NCBI RefSeq assembly: GCF_011306175.1
Contig: NZ_CP049913.1
Location: 1,116,001 to 1,180,000, forward strand
DNA length: 64,000 nucleotides
Source of the DNA: Vibrio sp. HDW18
GTDB taxonomy: Bacteria > Pseudomonadota > Gammaproteobacteria > Enterobacterales > Vibrionaceae
Direction: 5' to 3'
The notes below the pieces were generated by a model. It saw nothing but the letters and a program-made list of their open reading frames with translations, did not search any database and was not told where the DNA came from. A program made the position numbers and the translations under genes. Below are positions 29,082 through 39,728 of this stretch, piece after piece. Each line of letters begins with the position of its first letter. The stretch's first letter is position 1.

Positions 29082-29087
29082 TTAATT

Positions 29088-29795
29088 CTACTTGTTACTC
29101 ACCAAAAATAATTCCCACAGATCCGTGGTCCAATTAATATTTCGTTTGATTAATTCCTTTTCAAACGAACGTTTTAATCTATTTAAGTTATCTTGTTTCC
29201 AGCCATCTCCACTTTGAACATAGCACTTATCAAAATCAATAATCCATACATTCTCTTGGTCATCAATCAAGATGTTATGAATATTGAGATCGGTGTGATT
29301 CACTTGCGCATCATGCATTTTACGGATTTCACGGCCAATTTTTTGATAAAGCTCAGCACTGATCGGACTTTCCTGCAAAATACTTACTAAATCACGTGCA
29401 TTAGCAATTTTTTCACTTAATAAATCCGCTTTATAAATAAGACCATGCTTTTGTACCCGGGCAGCAATCGGCCGCGGTACGTTAACGCCAGCTACACGCA
29501 ATTGATTAAGCAACATAAACTCTTGATAGCTGCGAGTTTTTTCCCAGCTGGTGAACCAATAAGAATCAGTCACTAGCTTGCCAAACAGACCACCGCGGCG
29601 ATAATGACGCAAGGCAGCTTGTGTCTGTTGCAACTGCACAAACCAAGTAGTGCCTCGCCCCGTTGCACTACCAATCACTTTGTCATTTTGCTGCCAAAAC
29701 TCAGGGGTGCAACATTGACTCGGGTCTTCGAGCAAAAGCGCATCATCAAACCAAATTGTCTGCTGAGCATCGTTGAACGTCTGTATCAAGGGCAA
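29088..29795 (-). CDS. kdkA: Kdo kinase
   Basis: A 235-residue small eukaryotic-type kinase. It shows GRGTTWFVQL near 46, YRRGGLFGKLV near 65, VNHTDLNIHNILIDDQENVWIIDFDKC near 163-189 with the HxDxxxxN and D-F-D catalytic motifs. It phosphorylates Kdo at O-4, which replaces the second Kdo in Vibrio and Haemophilus. It is the promoter-proximal gene of a two-gene minus-strand unit with the OafA-like gene, divergent from the GT9 gene. Confidence 0.92.
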   Translation of the reverse strand: MPLIQTFNDAQQTIWFDDALLLEDPSQCCTPEFWQQNDKVIGSATGRGTTWFVQLQQTQAALRHYRRGGLFGKLVTDSYWFTSWEKTRSYQEFMLLNQLRVAGVNVPRPIAARVQKHGLIYKADLLSEKIANARDLVSILQESPISAELYQKIGREIRKMHDAQVNHTDLNIHNILIDDQENVWIIDFDKCYVQSGDGWKQDNLNRLKRSFEKELIKRNINWTTDLWELFLVSNK

Positions 29796-29850
29796 TTCCT
29801 ATCGTTATCTGGCGGTTTTGCAGTTTTACTCTGCATCTGGCGTGCTGCAT

Positions 29851-29879
29851 TTTACATTTTCTGATCAGCTCTGCATAAT
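29851..29879 (+). promoter_or_regulatory. Candidate sigma-70 promoter for the GT9 gene
   Basis: TTTACA (29,851-29,856), a 17-nt spacer and CATAAT (29,874-29,879) lie 30 nt before the start codon, in the divergent gap with kdkA. Confidence 0.55.
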
Positions 29880-29908
29880 TCTGGTTCAATTATCGAATAG
29901 GTTTGTCT

Positions 29909-30976
29909 ATGGCACTGTTTCAATCAGCCCCACACTCGCTCTGTATTCTTCGCTTATCGGCGATTGGTGATGTCTGTAATACCATTGCTGCCGTGCAAGC
30001 TATTCAACGTCAATGGCCACAAACACGCATTACTTGGGTGACAGGCAAGCTAGAGGCAGAACTGATCAAAATTCTGCCTGACATTCGGGTAATTATCTTT
30101 GACAAAAAACTCGGATGGCGAGCCTACATTCAGTTATGGCGGCAATTAAAACAACAACGTTTTGATGCACTGCTGCATATGCAGTATGCCTTGCGCGCCA
30201 GTATTGCCACTTTAGGCATTAAAGCACGCTATAAACTGGGTTTTGATGCTGCACGCAGCCAAGATTTTCAAACTTGGTTTACCAACGTCAAAGTTCCCTC
30301 GCCAAACAAAATGCACGTATTAGATGGCTTACTGGCATTTGTAGAGCACTTAGGTATTCGCGATATTGAGCCTAAGTGGTCACTCACCTGCCAACCTGAC
30401 GATCTGACATGGGCTGAGGCGCAGTTTCAGCCCGAGCAACCTCGCTTAGTTGTGGTGCCCGGAGCAAGCAAAGCTTATAAGAATTGGACGGCAGAGGGCT
30501 ATGCAGCAGTTATTGAACATGCCCAACAACAAGGCTGGCAAGTGATCTTGGCCGGAAGCCCAGCACAAGTTGAGCGCGATCTGGCCGCGCAAGTGGAGCA
30601 AGCACTCGCTCACCCCGTCTTAAACTTGGTGGGGAAAAGCACGCTGCAACAGATGCTCGCACTGATCGCAAAGGCAGATTTGGTGATCGCCCCCGATACA
30701 GGCCCAGCGCATATGGCTAATGCCATGAATACACCAATCATTGGTCTCTACGCTCACCATAATCCTGAACGCACAGGTCCATACCATTATCGTCATTATG
30801 TCGTTTCCGCTTACCAAGAAGCTTTACTTGCGGAAACCGGTAAAACGCCGCAGCAGGTTGATTGGCGCACGCGGGTTAAAGACCCCAATGCGATGCAGCG
30901 CATCAAGGCAGAGCAAGTGATTGCGATGTTTGAGCATGCATCTGCTGACATCATGGCCACACAGGTGAACGATTGA
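29909..30976 (+). CDS. Family 9 glycosyltransferase, core heptosyltransferase-like
   Basis: A 355-residue GT9 protein: ILRLSAIGDVCNTIAAVQAIQRQWP at the N-terminus, VVVPGASKAYKNWTAEGYAAVIEHA near 180, and IAPDTGPAHMANAMNTPIIGLYAHHNPERTGPYH near 258. The NPERTGPY element is typical of the OpsX/WaaC-like branch that adds the first heptose. No other WaaC candidate with these features is in the window, so it is a good candidate for heptosyltransferase I, but this is inference. ATG at 29,909 chosen; a TTG two codons upstream is possible. Confidence 0.85.
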   Translation: MALFQSAPHSLCILRLSAIGDVCNTIAAVQAIQRQWPQTRITWVTGKLEAELIKILPDIRVIIFDKKLGWRAYIQLWRQLKQQRFDALLHMQYALRASIATLGIKARYKLGFDAARSQDFQTWFTNVKVPSPNKMHVLDGLLAFVEHLGIRDIEPKWSLTCQPDDLTWAEAQFQPEQPRLVVVPGASKAYKNWTAEGYAAVIEHAQQQGWQVILAGSPAQVERDLAAQVEQALAHPVLNLVGKSTLQQMLALIAKADLVIAPDTGPAHMANAMNTPIIGLYAHHNPERTGPYHYRHYVVSAYQEALLAETGKTPQQVDWRTRVKDPNAMQRIKAEQVIAMFEHASADIMATQVND

Positions 30977-31018
30977 TACACCTTTTATACCCAGATTTAT
31001 TCGTAACGAGGATTTTTC

Positions 31019-31798
31019 GTGAGTAAACCAACGCTTGCTGTCGCATTGATAGTAAAAAATGAAGCGCGTCATCTGGATGAGTGCTTACAAACCGTGCACG
31101 ACTGGGTTGATGAGATCGTGGTGCTCGATTCTGGCAGTCACGATGAAACCGAGCAGGTCGCGCGTCGTTACACTGAAAAATTTTACGTGAATGCAAAGTG
31201 GCCGGGCTTTGGCCCGCAGCGCCAACTGGCCCAATCTTATGTCCAATCGGATTATGTGCTGTGGCTGGATGCCGATGAGCGAGTGACTCCGGAGCTCAAG
31301 CGGAGCATTTTGCAAGCCGTTGCCGCTAATAAGCCCGATACCTTGTATCAATTTGCACGCCTCAGTTGGGTGTTTGGTCGCTTTATCCGCCATAGCGGTT
31401 GGTACCCCGATCGCGTACTGCGCCTCTATCCAACTCAACTGACTCGCTACAATGACGCATTAGTGCATGAAAAGGTGCACGTTGAGCCAAGCATGAAAGT
31501 CGAAACTTTAGCGGGCGATGCCATTCACTACACCTATAACGATGTGCATCACTATCTGGTGAAATCCGCGGGTTACGCCAAAGCGTGGGCGGATCAACGT
31601 CAAGCGAAAGGCAAGAAGGCTTCCCTTTCTCAAGGCATCGTCCATGCTGTGGGCTGTTTTTTGAAAATGTATCTGCTCAAGCGCGGTTTTTTAGATGGAA
31701 AACAGGGATTTTTGATTGCACTGCTCTCTGCACACTCCACCTTTGTGAAATACGCTGACTTGTGGGCACGGGATAATGACGAGCACTACAAACGCTAA
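31019..31798 (+). CDS. Family 2 glycosyltransferase, WaaE/KdtX-like
   Basis: A 259-residue GT2 enzyme: [39 protein letters not shown] at 6-44, [15 protein letters not shown] with the DAD motif near 81, and [30 protein letters not shown] near 123-152, a pattern typical of WaaE/LgtF enzymes that attach beta-glucose to heptose I. GTG start with GAGG 7 nt upstream. It follows the GT9 gene by 42 bp and ends at a strong terminator. Confidence 0.87.
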   Translation: MSKPTLAVALIVKNEARHLDECLQTVHDWVDEIVVLDSGSHDETEQVARRYTEKFYVNAKWPGFGPQRQLAQSYVQSDYVLWLDADERVTPELKRSILQAVAANKPDTLYQFARLSWVFGRFIRHSGWYPDRVLRLYPTQLTRYNDALVHEKVHVEPSMKVETLAGDAIHYTYNDVHHYLVKSAGYAKAWADQRQAKGKKASLSQGIVHAVGCFLKMYLLKRGFLDGKQGFLIALLSAHSTFVKYADLWARDNDEHYKR

Positions 31799-31830
31799 GC
31801 GGATTTTTATCTAGCTAAATAAGAAAGACA

Positions 31831-31855
31831 AAGGGAGCCGTAGCTCCCTTTTTTA
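31831..31855. terminator. Rho-independent terminator after the WaaE-like gene
   Basis: AAGGGAGC (31,831-31,838), loop CGTA, GCTCCCTT (31,843-31,850), then T residues to 31,854. The convergent GT9 gene ends 5 nt further on; on its strand the hairpin is followed by TTTGTC, so it may serve that gene less well. Confidence 0.85.
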
Positions 31856-31859
31856 ATGA

Positions 31860-32897
31860 TTAAAGCTGCACACTACGCAGCCAAGGCGCAAGTTCAGTCA
31901 ATACACTCTTCATATCAATTCGACTCATGTTCTCTTGGTTTACTTTATCGTCTGCAGGCGGAGGACAAAAAGCGATGTGCTTACCTTGCGAGTTGAGTGG
32001 TCGCCAGCGCAGTGGCGTTGCTGAACGCTTGGCAGGGAAGAATCCGACCGTGGGCACATCCAAGGCTGCTGCGATATGCAAAGGCCCTGTCGAGCCAGCG
32101 ATGAAAAGCTGCGCGCACGCTAGCGAGCGAGTGAAATCCACCAGCCCGTCATTTTTGGCGTACAAGGCTGCCGTCACTCCTTGCTCAGCAAGTAAGCTTT
32201 GCAATTGCGCCGCTTTCTCTTCTTCACCGGGTCCTGCGGTGAGCACTACTTGTTGGTGCTCATCCATCACGCCTGTCACTAACTCACTGTATTGCGTCAA
32301 AGAGAGATTATTCGCGGAGCCGCCACTGCCGGCGTGAACAAAAAGCCACGCCTTAGCCGGATTAAGCTCTAGCTGATCAGCGAGTTTGCTACGCTGCGCC
32401 GCCAACTGCTCAGCAGGAAAGGCCAGATACGGTGGATTTGGTTCAATAATCGGCTGGCCGATATCACGCAAAAAGGCACGCACTAAATCAAGGTTGTATT
32501 CGTATTCCGGCTTGGCCGATTGCGAGCGCTTTTGCTTAATGCGGTGCTGATAGAAAATCTGCGCCAATTTGGTCGCCGGCGCTAAACGGTAAGGAATGCG
32601 CGCTTTCCACACTAACAGCGCGTTATACATGGTCGAAAACAGGTTAATAGAAGCATCAAACTGCTGCGCTTTTAAGCTTTGCACCAACTGCTGATGCTGC
32701 ACCTTATCCGCCTGTTGACCAGGGTCGATGATCACCGCGTCAATCCATGGACAAAGCTCAGCCAGTGCGGCGGTGTATTTCGGCACCAGCGCGGTGATAT
32801 GACAATCCGGCAGAGAAGCTTTCAGCATAGCGAAACTTGGCCAAGCCAGCATAAAATCGCCAATTTTATCGTTGCGAATAACCAGTAACTTTTTCAT
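31860..32897 (-). CDS. Second family 9 (heptosyltransferase-like) glycosyltransferase
   Basis: A 345-residue GT9 protein: KKLLVIRNDKIGDFMLAWPSFAMLK at the N-terminus, AWLFVHAGSGGSANNLSLTQYSELV near 190, and LFIAGSTGPLHIAAALDVPTVGFFPAKRSATPLRW near 270. It is more divergent from WaaC/WaaF than the other two GT9 proteins here and resembles WaaQ-like third heptosyltransferases. The ATG at 32,897 is preferred to an upstream TTG in the same frame. It is divergent from coaD. Confidence 0.83.
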   Translation of the reverse strand: MKKLLVIRNDKIGDFMLAWPSFAMLKASLPDCHITALVPKYTAALAELCPWIDAVIIDPGQQADKVQHQQLVQSLKAQQFDASINLFSTMYNALLVWKARIPYRLAPATKLAQIFYQHRIKQKRSQSAKPEYEYNLDLVRAFLRDIGQPIIEPNPPYLAFPAEQLAAQRSKLADQLELNPAKAWLFVHAGSGGSANNLSLTQYSELVTGVMDEHQQVVLTAGPGEEEKAAQLQSLLAEQGVTAALYAKNDGLVDFTRSLACAQLFIAGSTGPLHIAAALDVPTVGFFPAKRSATPLRWRPLNSQGKHIAFCPPPADDKVNQENMSRIDMKSVLTELAPWLRSVQL

Positions 32898-33001
32898 TGT
32901 GCTCAAGAGTGTGTGAAATTTTGCGTGCTCATCATACCGACTTCATAGGTAAATGTGAGGCTTTTTGTTAGGATGAGGCCACTTCCCTGATTGATGAGTA
33001 A

Positions 33002-33502
<501 letters not shown>

Positions 33503-33598
33503 TTCCTCAAAGGGATGCAATCTCGCATCCCTCAATCCCCTTCCTACTTGCAACTGCCGCGGTGTTGGCTACCTGCAACTCCAAGTCGTTTGGGTATA

Positions 33599-34408
33599 TC
33601 AATGCTGACACTTTAAGCAGAAAAAACTATTGCGCTGAGCAATTTTTTGCTCACACAACGGCTCGCCGCAATTTGGGCAAGGCTGCTTAGCTTTGCCATA
33701 TACTTGTAATTCTTGGGCAAAATAGCCGGGCTTACCGTCACTTTGGGTAAAATCTTTCAAGGTAGTTCCCCCTTGTTTAATCGCCCCTTGCAGCACCTGT
33801 TTAATATTGCAAACTAAGGTTTGCCATTCAGTTAGGCTCAATGAATGAGCCGGGCGCAGCGGATGGATGTGGGAAAGAAACAGCGCTTCATTGGCGTAGA
33901 TATTGCCCACCCCCACCACCGCGGCGTTATCCATGATGAACGCTTTGACTGCAATGCGTTTGTTGCGCGCTTTGTCCATCATATAGTCAGCGTTAAAAGC
34001 TTCGGTCAATGGCTCTGGCCCTAAACGCGCGAGCACTTGATGGCTTTCGTTAGGCGCACACCATAACCAAGCACCAAAGCGGCGCGGATCGTGATAACGC
34101 AGCCGTTTACCATTACTCATCACCAGATCGACGTGATCATGTTTGCCAGCCGGAAAATCGCCATCTAAAACCCGCAGTGAACCGGACATGCCTAAATGCA
34201 CAATCGCACTGCCGACTGCGGTTTCAATGATCAGATACTTAGCGCGACGATGGATCGCGAGAATGGTCTGCCCTTCAAGCTGTTTCAGCTCCGCAGGGAT
34301 AGGCCAGCGCAGCTTAGGCGCTCGTAAGATGATCGATTGGATAGTCGCGCCAACCAGATGTGGCGATATCCCCAACCGACTCACTTCCACTTCGGGTAAT
34401 TCAGGCAT
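33599..34408 (-). CDS. mutM: Formamidopyrimidine-DNA glycosylase
   Basis: A 269-residue Fpg. N-terminal [13 protein letters not shown] (Pro2 Schiff base nucleophile, Glu3), [19 protein letters not shown] near 166-184, and the C-terminal zinc finger [25 protein letters not shown] near 245-268. It removes 8-oxoguanine. It lies 9 nt after the VC0220-type membrane protein gene on the same strand. Confidence 0.96.
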   Translation of the reverse strand: MPELPEVEVSRLGISPHLVGATIQSIILRAPKLRWPIPAELKQLEGQTILAIHRRAKYLIIETAVGSAIVHLGMSGSLRVLDGDFPAGKHDHVDLVMSNGKRLRYHDPRRFGAWLWCAPNESHQVLARLGPEPLTEAFNADYMMDKARNKRIAVKAFIMDNAAVVGVGNIYANEALFLSHIHPLRPAHSLSLTEWQTLVCNIKQVLQGAIKQGGTTLKDFTQSDGKPGYFAQELQVYGKAKQPCPNCGEPLCEQKIAQRNSFFCLKCQH

Positions 34409-34417
34409 GACGGCTCC

Positions 34418-34900
34418 TTACAAGGGCTCAGGAAACAGATAACTCGCTTCTACCGAGACGGCAATCCAGTGATCTTGCCAGTTTTTTAGCAGCCAAAATT
34501 GTGGGGTTTGGTAAAAGGTGATCCGCTGTGGCTCTTCGCTGTCGGCATACCACACTTCAATGGTTTGTGCGCTGGGTAATGAGGATTGCAACGTACGATA
34601 AGTGGCATCATCGACTTCGGTTCCGGTCAGCGCTTGCCAACGTTGCACTAACTGTTTGCCACTCACGGTTAATTCGGGGCTAGCAAACCACTCTTCACGG
34701 CTTTTTTCGAGGGAAAATTGCGGAAAGTTCATCGCCTGCAAGGTCGCGGCAGGTCGTAATAAGGTTGGAAAACGGTTGGTTGGCGGTGGTACTAGGTAGG
34801 TTTTAATCAGCGTTGGCAGATTGAGAATCGCAATAAAGCCAATCACCGATAAAATCAGGATGTTATTCCAACGGCGACGTCGATCGGGAGAAACGCGCAT
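34418..34900 (-). CDS. Conserved hypothetical membrane-anchored protein
   Basis: About 160 residues with one N-terminal membrane segment (WNNILILSVIGFIAILNLPTLI, about 11-32) after an arginine-rich start (RVSPDRRRRW), so the rest is probably periplasmic. No known motif seen. ATG at 34,900 chosen since AAGGAG stands 6 nt before it; a GTG two codons upstream overlaps that site. The gene leads a pair with mutM. Confidence 0.8.
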   Translation of the reverse strand: MRVSPDRRRRWNNILILSVIGFIAILNLPTLIKTYLVPPPTNRFPTLLRPAATLQAMNFPQFSLEKSREEWFASPELTVSGKQLVQRWQALTGTEVDDATYRTLQSSLPSAQTIEVWYADSEEPQRITFYQTPQFWLLKNWQDHWIAVSVEASYLFPEPL

Positions 34901-35047
34901 AATCACTCCTTGCTATAAGCCAACACTGACAGAGTAGCAAACTGCGCCAACAGATCCTAGTGGATCGAATCTCATCACCTCACAGCGTGAACACTAATTG
35001 TAGATAGTGTAGATAGCAAAAATTGCAGATAGAAAAAATTGTAGATA

Positions 35048-35079
35048 GAAAAAAACCCAACCAAAGGCTGGGTTTTTTC
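35048..35079 (-). terminator. Terminator of the rpmB-rpmG operon
   Basis: On the minus strand AAACCCAGCC, loop TTT, GGTTGGGTTTTTTT, about 30 nt beyond the rpmG stop. Directly beyond it lie four imperfect TGTAGATAG repeats at 34,998-35,049. Confidence 0.88.
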
Positions 35080-35107
35080 ACACACTACAAGAGAGAGATA
35101 AAATCAA

Positions 35108-35275
35108 TTACTTGATTTTGCCTTCTTTGTACATAACGTGCTGACGAACTACAGGATCAAATTTCTTGATCTCGAATTTGCCAGGCATGTTACGCTTGTT
35201 CTTGTCAGTGGTGTAGAAGTGACCTGTACCAGCTGATGATACTAGGCGGATTTTTTCGCGAATGCCTTTAGCCAT
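35108..35275 (-). CDS. rpmG: 50S ribosomal protein L33
   Basis: A 55-residue L33 translated from the minus strand: [20 protein letters not shown] followed by [20 protein letters not shown] and ending [10 protein letters not shown]. It has no zinc-ribbon cysteines, i.e. the C-minus form. It follows rpmB by 13 nt. Confidence 0.95.
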   Translation of the reverse strand: MAKGIREKIRLVSSAGTGHFYTTDKNKRNMPGKFEIKKFDPVVRQHVMYKEGKIK

Positions 35276-35288
35276 TGCTCAATTCCTC

Positions 35289-35525
35289 TTAAACGTTTTC
35301 GCCACGTGCACGGATCTCTACAAGAACAGCATCGATGCCTTTCTTGTCGATGATACGCATACCTTTAGCAGTTAGACGTAGTTTAACAAAACGTTTTTCG
35401 CTCTCTACCCAGAAACGATGAGTTTGTAGGTTCGGCAGAAAACGACGCTTAGTAGCATTTTTTGCGTGTGAGCGGTTGTTACCAACAGCAGGACGCTTAC
35501 CAGTTACTTGGCATACTCGTGACAT
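35289..35525 (-). CDS. rpmB: 50S ribosomal protein L28
   Basis: A 78-residue L28, beginning [20 protein letters not shown] and ending [12 protein letters not shown], the usual length in gammaproteobacteria. I chose the ATG at 35,525 rather than the frame start five codons earlier. The single Cys5 near the N-terminus is kept. Operon rpmB-rpmG as in Escherichia coli. Confidence 0.96.
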
Positions 35526-35819
35526 GAATGTCTTCTCCAAATCGTTTCAGCTCGATATCAACCTTGGTGGCCGAACCTCTCTCTTTCCGAAATCAGAAGT
35601 TGAGGGTAAAAACCGTTATGGAATACCCATACAAGGCTATCAAAGGTCGCGCATTATACTAACTTGCCGCACATTGCTCAAGACCCGAACAGATCCTTTT
35701 CGCAGGATTTGCTGATCTTTTTACGGTGCGAGCTGAATCAGGGTTAAAAAATGTCGGGGCATATTAGCAGATTCTCGCTAAGTCACAAGTTTAAAAATGC
35801 CGCAAACTATCAGGTTGAG

Positions 35820-36494
35820 CTATATCCAGCCTCGTTCAGCAAAAGAGACCACTTCCCCATCCCCCACCACAAAATGGTCGAGTACCCGGATCTCAACCAC
35901 GCTTAAGGCATCGCGCAGCCGATCGGTGATCCTACGGTCTGCTTGACTCGGTTCTGCCACCCCGGAAGGATGGTTATGTGCCAGGATGACCGCGGCGGCA
36001 TTATATGCCAGTGCTTGCTTAACCACTTCACGGGGATAAACGCTCGCCGCATCAATCGTGCCTTCAAATAAAATTTCATCGCGGATCACCCTATGTTGGT
36101 TATCTAACAACAATATATAGAAGGCTTCACGCTGGCGATCACGCAGCACGCTGGATAAATAAAGTTTGGTGTGCTGCGGGCTAGTCAAGGCATCGCCCCG
36201 TTTGAGGGTTTCCGCCAGATGGCGCTGCGCCATTTCTAATACCGCTTGTAATTGCACATATTTGGCTTCCCCTAGCCCTTTATGCTGACAAAATTCGGCT
36301 TGAGAGGCGCAAAACAGCGCGCGCAGCGATCCAAATTCACGTAGCAGCAGATCCGCCAAAGCGAGCACATTCATACCTTGGGTGCCGGTGCGTAAAAAAA
36401 TCGCCAGCAATTCTGCATCACTTAATGCGTGTGGGCCACGTTGCAACAACTTTTCGCGCGGCATCGATTCGGGCGGTAAAAATTTAAGGTTCAT
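35820..36494 (-). CDS. radC: RadC-family JAB/MPN-domain protein
   Basis: 224 residues: an N-terminal helix-hairpin-helix region ([22 protein letters not shown], then [18 protein letters not shown]) and a C-terminal metalloprotease-like JAMM domain with [23 protein letters not shown] and [14 protein letters not shown] near 170. The family's role in DNA repair has been questioned. ATG at 36,494 chosen; a TTG five codons upstream is open. Divergent from coaBC. Confidence 0.94.
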   Translation of the reverse strand: MNLKFLPPESMPREKLLQRGPHALSDAELLAIFLRTGTQGMNVLALADLLLREFGSLRALFCASQAEFCQHKGLGEAKYVQLQAVLEMAQRHLAETLKRGDALTSPQHTKLYLSSVLRDRQREAFYILLLDNQHRVIRDEILFEGTIDAASVYPREVVKQALAYNAAAVILAHNHPSGVAEPSQADRRITDRLRDALSVVEIRVLDHFVVGDGEVVSFAERGWI

Positions 36495-36780
36495 AGTGGG
36501 CTCTGCCAAGGATTTCGTTTACACAAAGCAGAGAAGCCGACAACTCGCAAGCCGCGTGGCTTAAGTTTCGAATCATCTCACTGACTAATGTAAGTGAGCT
36601 GTACACAAAGGCTTAAAATGTTTAGCCACTCCGTCAACGAAGCAAATGCGCTTAAGCGGACTTTTCAGCAAACGATCAAGCGAGCTTTACCGGTTGTCAT
36701 CCGCGCTATCATGCTGGGGTGACTGCAACATTTCGGTTAGCTGTGCTAACATAGCGCGCAGATTTTTTGAGGGTTTCGAA

Positions 36781-37983
36781 ATGCAAACATTGGCAGGTAA
36801 AAAGATTCTACTCGGTATCAGCGGTGGTATCGCAGCATACAAATGTGCCGAGTTAACTCGGCGCTTGGTCGAGCGCGGCGCAAGCGTGCAGGTGGTGATG
36901 ACCCACGCCGCCAAAGAATTTATTACTCCGCTGACCATGCAGGCCGTATCGGGTCGCCCAGTTTCCACCAGTTTACTTGACCCAGCTGCAGAAGCCTCAA
37001 TGGGACATATTGAACTGGCCAAATGGGCGGATTTGGTGCTGCTGGCTCCTGCCACCGCCGATCTGATTGCGCGCATCGCCGCGGGCATGGGTAATGATTT
37101 ATTAAGCACGTTAATTCTCGCCACTGATGCCCCAGTGATGGTCGCACCAGCGATGAATCAGCAGATGTATCGCAACCTTGCCACCCAAGCCAATCTGGAT
37201 ACCCTTGCGCAGCGCGGCTACTCAATCTGGGGACCGGCGGCTGGCGAACAAGCGTGTGGCGATATCGGCCCAGGCCGCATGTTAGAGCCGATGGAGCTGG
37301 TAGCGCGCTGCGAGCAATTTTTTACCCCCAAAATTCTGCACGGACAACGGGTGCTGATCACCGCCGGCCCCACTCAAGAAGCGCTCGATCCGGTGCGTTA
37401 TATTACCAACCATAGCTCAGGCAAAATGGGCTTTGCGCTCGCCAGCGCCGCCGCACAGCTCGGCGCCGAAGTCACGCTAGTCAGCGGTCCGGTACATTTA
37501 CCCACCCCAGCGGGGGTGACACGAATTAATGTACAAAGTGCACTAGAGATGCATAGCGCCGTTATGACTGAAGCGACTGCGCACCAGATCTTTATCGCCT
37601 GCGCCGCCGTGGCCGACTATCGTCCACAAACTATGGCAGAGCAGAAGATCAAAAAGAATCGCGACAACGATATATTAACCATTGAGATGGTTAAAAATCC
37701 CGATATCGTTGCCGCAGTGGCTGCCTTGAGCGAACACCGCCCATTTACCGTCGGTTTTGCTGCCGAAACGCAGCAGGTTGAAACCTATGCACGCGATAAG
37801 CTGACGCGTAAAAAGCTCGACCTGATTTGTGCTAATGATGTGTCACAGCCCGGACAAGGGTTTAACAGCAATGACAACGCGTTGACGTTATTTTGGCGAG
37901 AGGGTCAGCAAAGCTTGCCTTTAACCAGTAAGCAAGCGCTCGCTATAGCAGTGCTAGAGCAAATCCATCGATTAATGCCATAG
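36781..37983 (+). CDS. coaBC: Bifunctional phosphopantothenoylcysteine decarboxylase/synthetase
   Basis: A 400-residue Dfp. The N-terminal flavoprotein part has [46 protein letters not shown] and [10 protein letters not shown]; the C-terminal synthetase part begins [31 protein letters not shown] near 195 and has [13 protein letters not shown] residues near 290. It makes 4'-phosphopantetheine from phosphopantothenate and cysteine. ATG at 36,781 follows a GAGG 9 nt upstream; the frame is open further 5'. No dut gene sits between coaBC and slmA. Confidence 0.96.
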   Translation: MQTLAGKKILLGISGGIAAYKCAELTRRLVERGASVQVVMTHAAKEFITPLTMQAVSGRPVSTSLLDPAAEASMGHIELAKWADLVLLAPATADLIARIAAGMGNDLLSTLILATDAPVMVAPAMNQQMYRNLATQANLDTLAQRGYSIWGPAAGEQACGDIGPGRMLEPMELVARCEQFFTPKILHGQRVLITAGPTQEALDPVRYITNHSSGKMGFALASAAAQLGAEVTLVSGPVHLPTPAGVTRINVQSALEMHSAVMTEATAHQIFIACAAVADYRPQTMAEQKIKKNRDNDILTIEMVKNPDIVAAVAALSEHRPFTVGFAAETQQVETYARDKLTRKKLDLICANDVSQPGQGFNSNDNALTLFWREGQQSLPLTSKQALAIAVLEQIHRLMP

Positions 37984-38174
37984 ATAGCAGCACCGCTAGG
38001 CGTTATTTTCGCCACCCAGTTCAACCATTTTTATCAACACGCTTCGAACCACCGCTGAGCTTAGTTAAACTTCATCGGTTTCATCACTACCTTGATTGCG
38101 CTGAGAGTGGTGTATTGGCTGAGGTTAGGGTATTGATGGTTGATCCGCAGTGATAATGAAAAGGAAAACGGTGC

Positions 38175-38765
38175 ATGGCCGGCAATAAAAAAAACAACCG
38201 ACGCGAAGAAATCCTGCAAGCTCTAGCACAAATGCTTGAGTCCAATGACGGTGCTTCACGCATTACGACCGCTAAATTAGCCAAACAGGTTGGCGTTTCC
38301 GAAGCGGCGCTCTATCGCCATTTCCCAAGTAAAGCTCGCATGTTTGAAGGTTTGATAGAATTTATTGAAGAGTCGTTGATGTCGCGCATCAATCGCATCT
38401 TTGATGAGGAAAAAGATACCCTCAGTCGCATTCGGCTGGTGATGCAACTGCTGCTCGCCTTTGCCGAACGTAACCCGGGCTTGACACGCATTCTCTCTGG
38501 ACATGCGCTAATGTTTGAAAATGAGCGCCTCCGCGATCGGATCAATCAATTGTTTGAACGAATTGAAACCTCTTTGCGGCAAATTCTGCGCGAGCGTAAA
38601 ATCCGAGAAGGAAAATCCTTCCCGGTCGATGAAAATATTCTTGCCGCGCAATTACTCGGTCAGGTGGAAGGCAGCCTGAATCGCTTTGTGCGTTCCGATT
38701 TTAAATATCTACCCACTGCTAATTTTGATGAATACTGGGCGCTATTAAGTGCACAAATTAAGTGA
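38175..38765 (+). CDS. slmA: Nucleoid-occlusion factor SlmA
   Basis: A 196-residue TetR-family protein. The N-terminal helix-turn-helix [36 protein letters not shown] (about 36-70) and the long all-helical C-terminus match SlmA (Ttk). It binds sites across the chromosome and blocks FtsZ assembly over the nucleoid. The stop overlaps the frame leading to the downstream acyltransferase, so co-transcription is likely. Confidence 0.95.
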   Translation: MAGNKKNNRREEILQALAQMLESNDGASRITTAKLAKQVGVSEAALYRHFPSKARMFEGLIEFIEESLMSRINRIFDEEKDTLSRIRLVMQLLLAFAERNPGLTRILSGHALMFENERLRDRINQLFERIETSLRQILRERKIREGKSFPVDENILAAQLLGQVEGSLNRFVRSDFKYLPTANFDEYWALLSAQIK

Positions 38766-38770
38766 GAACC

Positions 38771-39718
38771 ATGAGTCAAGATAAATACCGTAAACCACAA
38801 TTCTCCAGCGCGTTATTACACCCTAAATATTGGGGGGTTTGGTTAGGGTTTGGACTGATCGCATTACTGGTTAATCTCTTACCCTATGCTCTACTGCTCA
38901 AAATCGGCCGAGGTTTAGGTCAATTTTCGATGCGCTTTGGCAAAAAACGGGTGCACATTGCTAGGCGAAATCTGGCCCTCGCGTTTCCCAACATGAGTCA
39001 AAATGAAATTGATGCTTTTGTGCTAGAAAACTTCAAAAATACTGGCATGGCGTTGATTGAAACTGGGATCACTTGGTTTTGGCCAACGTGGCGCTTTAAG
39101 CGCATTTTGATCGATAAAGATACGGCGGCGATGCGCCAACATATCGAGGCAGGCAAAGGGGTGTTACTCTGCTGCGTGCATGCTCTGAATCTGGAAATTA
39201 CCGCTCGCGCATTAGGGGTTATGGGCATTGGTGGCTATGGGGTTTATCGTCCACACACCAACCCCGCTTATGAGTTTATTCAGTATCGTGGCCGCACACA
39301 CAATGGCAATAAGCTAATTAATCGAACCGATATTAAGCAGATGATCCGGGTGCTACGCCAAGGCGAACGGGTCTTCTATTTGCCGGATCAAGACTATGGG
39401 CACAACAAATCAGTATTTGTGCCTTTCTTTGCCGTGCAGCAAGCTTGCACCACCACCGGCACCAGCATTTTGGCTTACACCAGCCACTGTGCAATTGTGA
39501 TCGGCTCAGGTTTCCGTAACGCGCAAGGGCGTTATGAGATCATGGCTGATAAATCAATTGAAGCGGACTACCCACAAAAAGATGAAACCGCTGCCGCGGC
39601 TTACATGAATAAATTTGTCGAAGAGATTATACTGCGCGCCCCCGAGCAATGGATGTGGCTGCACAAACGCTTCAAATCCTTGCCGGACTACGAACTGACC
39701 AACTCGCGCTATCAGTAA
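38771..39718 (+). CDS. lpxL: Lipid A late acyltransferase (LpxL/LpxM family), first copy
   Basis: A 315-residue HTRB/MSBB-family membrane acyltransferase. N-terminal membrane segment WLGFGLIALLVNLLPYALLLKIG, then CVHALNLEITARAL near 135 with the H-x4-E/D catalytic motif in variant form, YRPHTNPAYEFIQ near 157, YLPDQDYGHNKSVFVPFF near 203 and EQWMWLHKRFK near 295. It adds a secondary acyl chain to Kdo-lipid A. In V. cholerae the copy next to slmA is, from memory, the myristoyltransferase. ATG at 38,771 chosen; a GTG three codons earlier overlaps slmA. Confidence 0.88.
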   Translation: MSQDKYRKPQFSSALLHPKYWGVWLGFGLIALLVNLLPYALLLKIGRGLGQFSMRFGKKRVHIARRNLALAFPNMSQNEIDAFVLENFKNTGMALIETGITWFWPTWRFKRILIDKDTAAMRQHIEAGKGVLLCCVHALNLEITARALGVMGIGGYGVYRPHTNPAYEFIQYRGRTHNGNKLINRTDIKQMIRVLRQGERVFYLPDQDYGHNKSVFVPFFAVQQACTTTGTSILAYTSHCAIVIGSGFRNAQGRYEIMADKSIEADYPQKDETAAAAYMNKFVEEIILRAPEQWMWLHKRFKSLPDYELTNSRYQ

Positions 39719-39728
39719 AGGTGAATTT

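Noticed and set aside
33505..33530. GGGATGC/GCATCCC hairpin after coaD as terminator
   Set aside because: Stem is good but no T run follows on either strand; evidence too weak to list.
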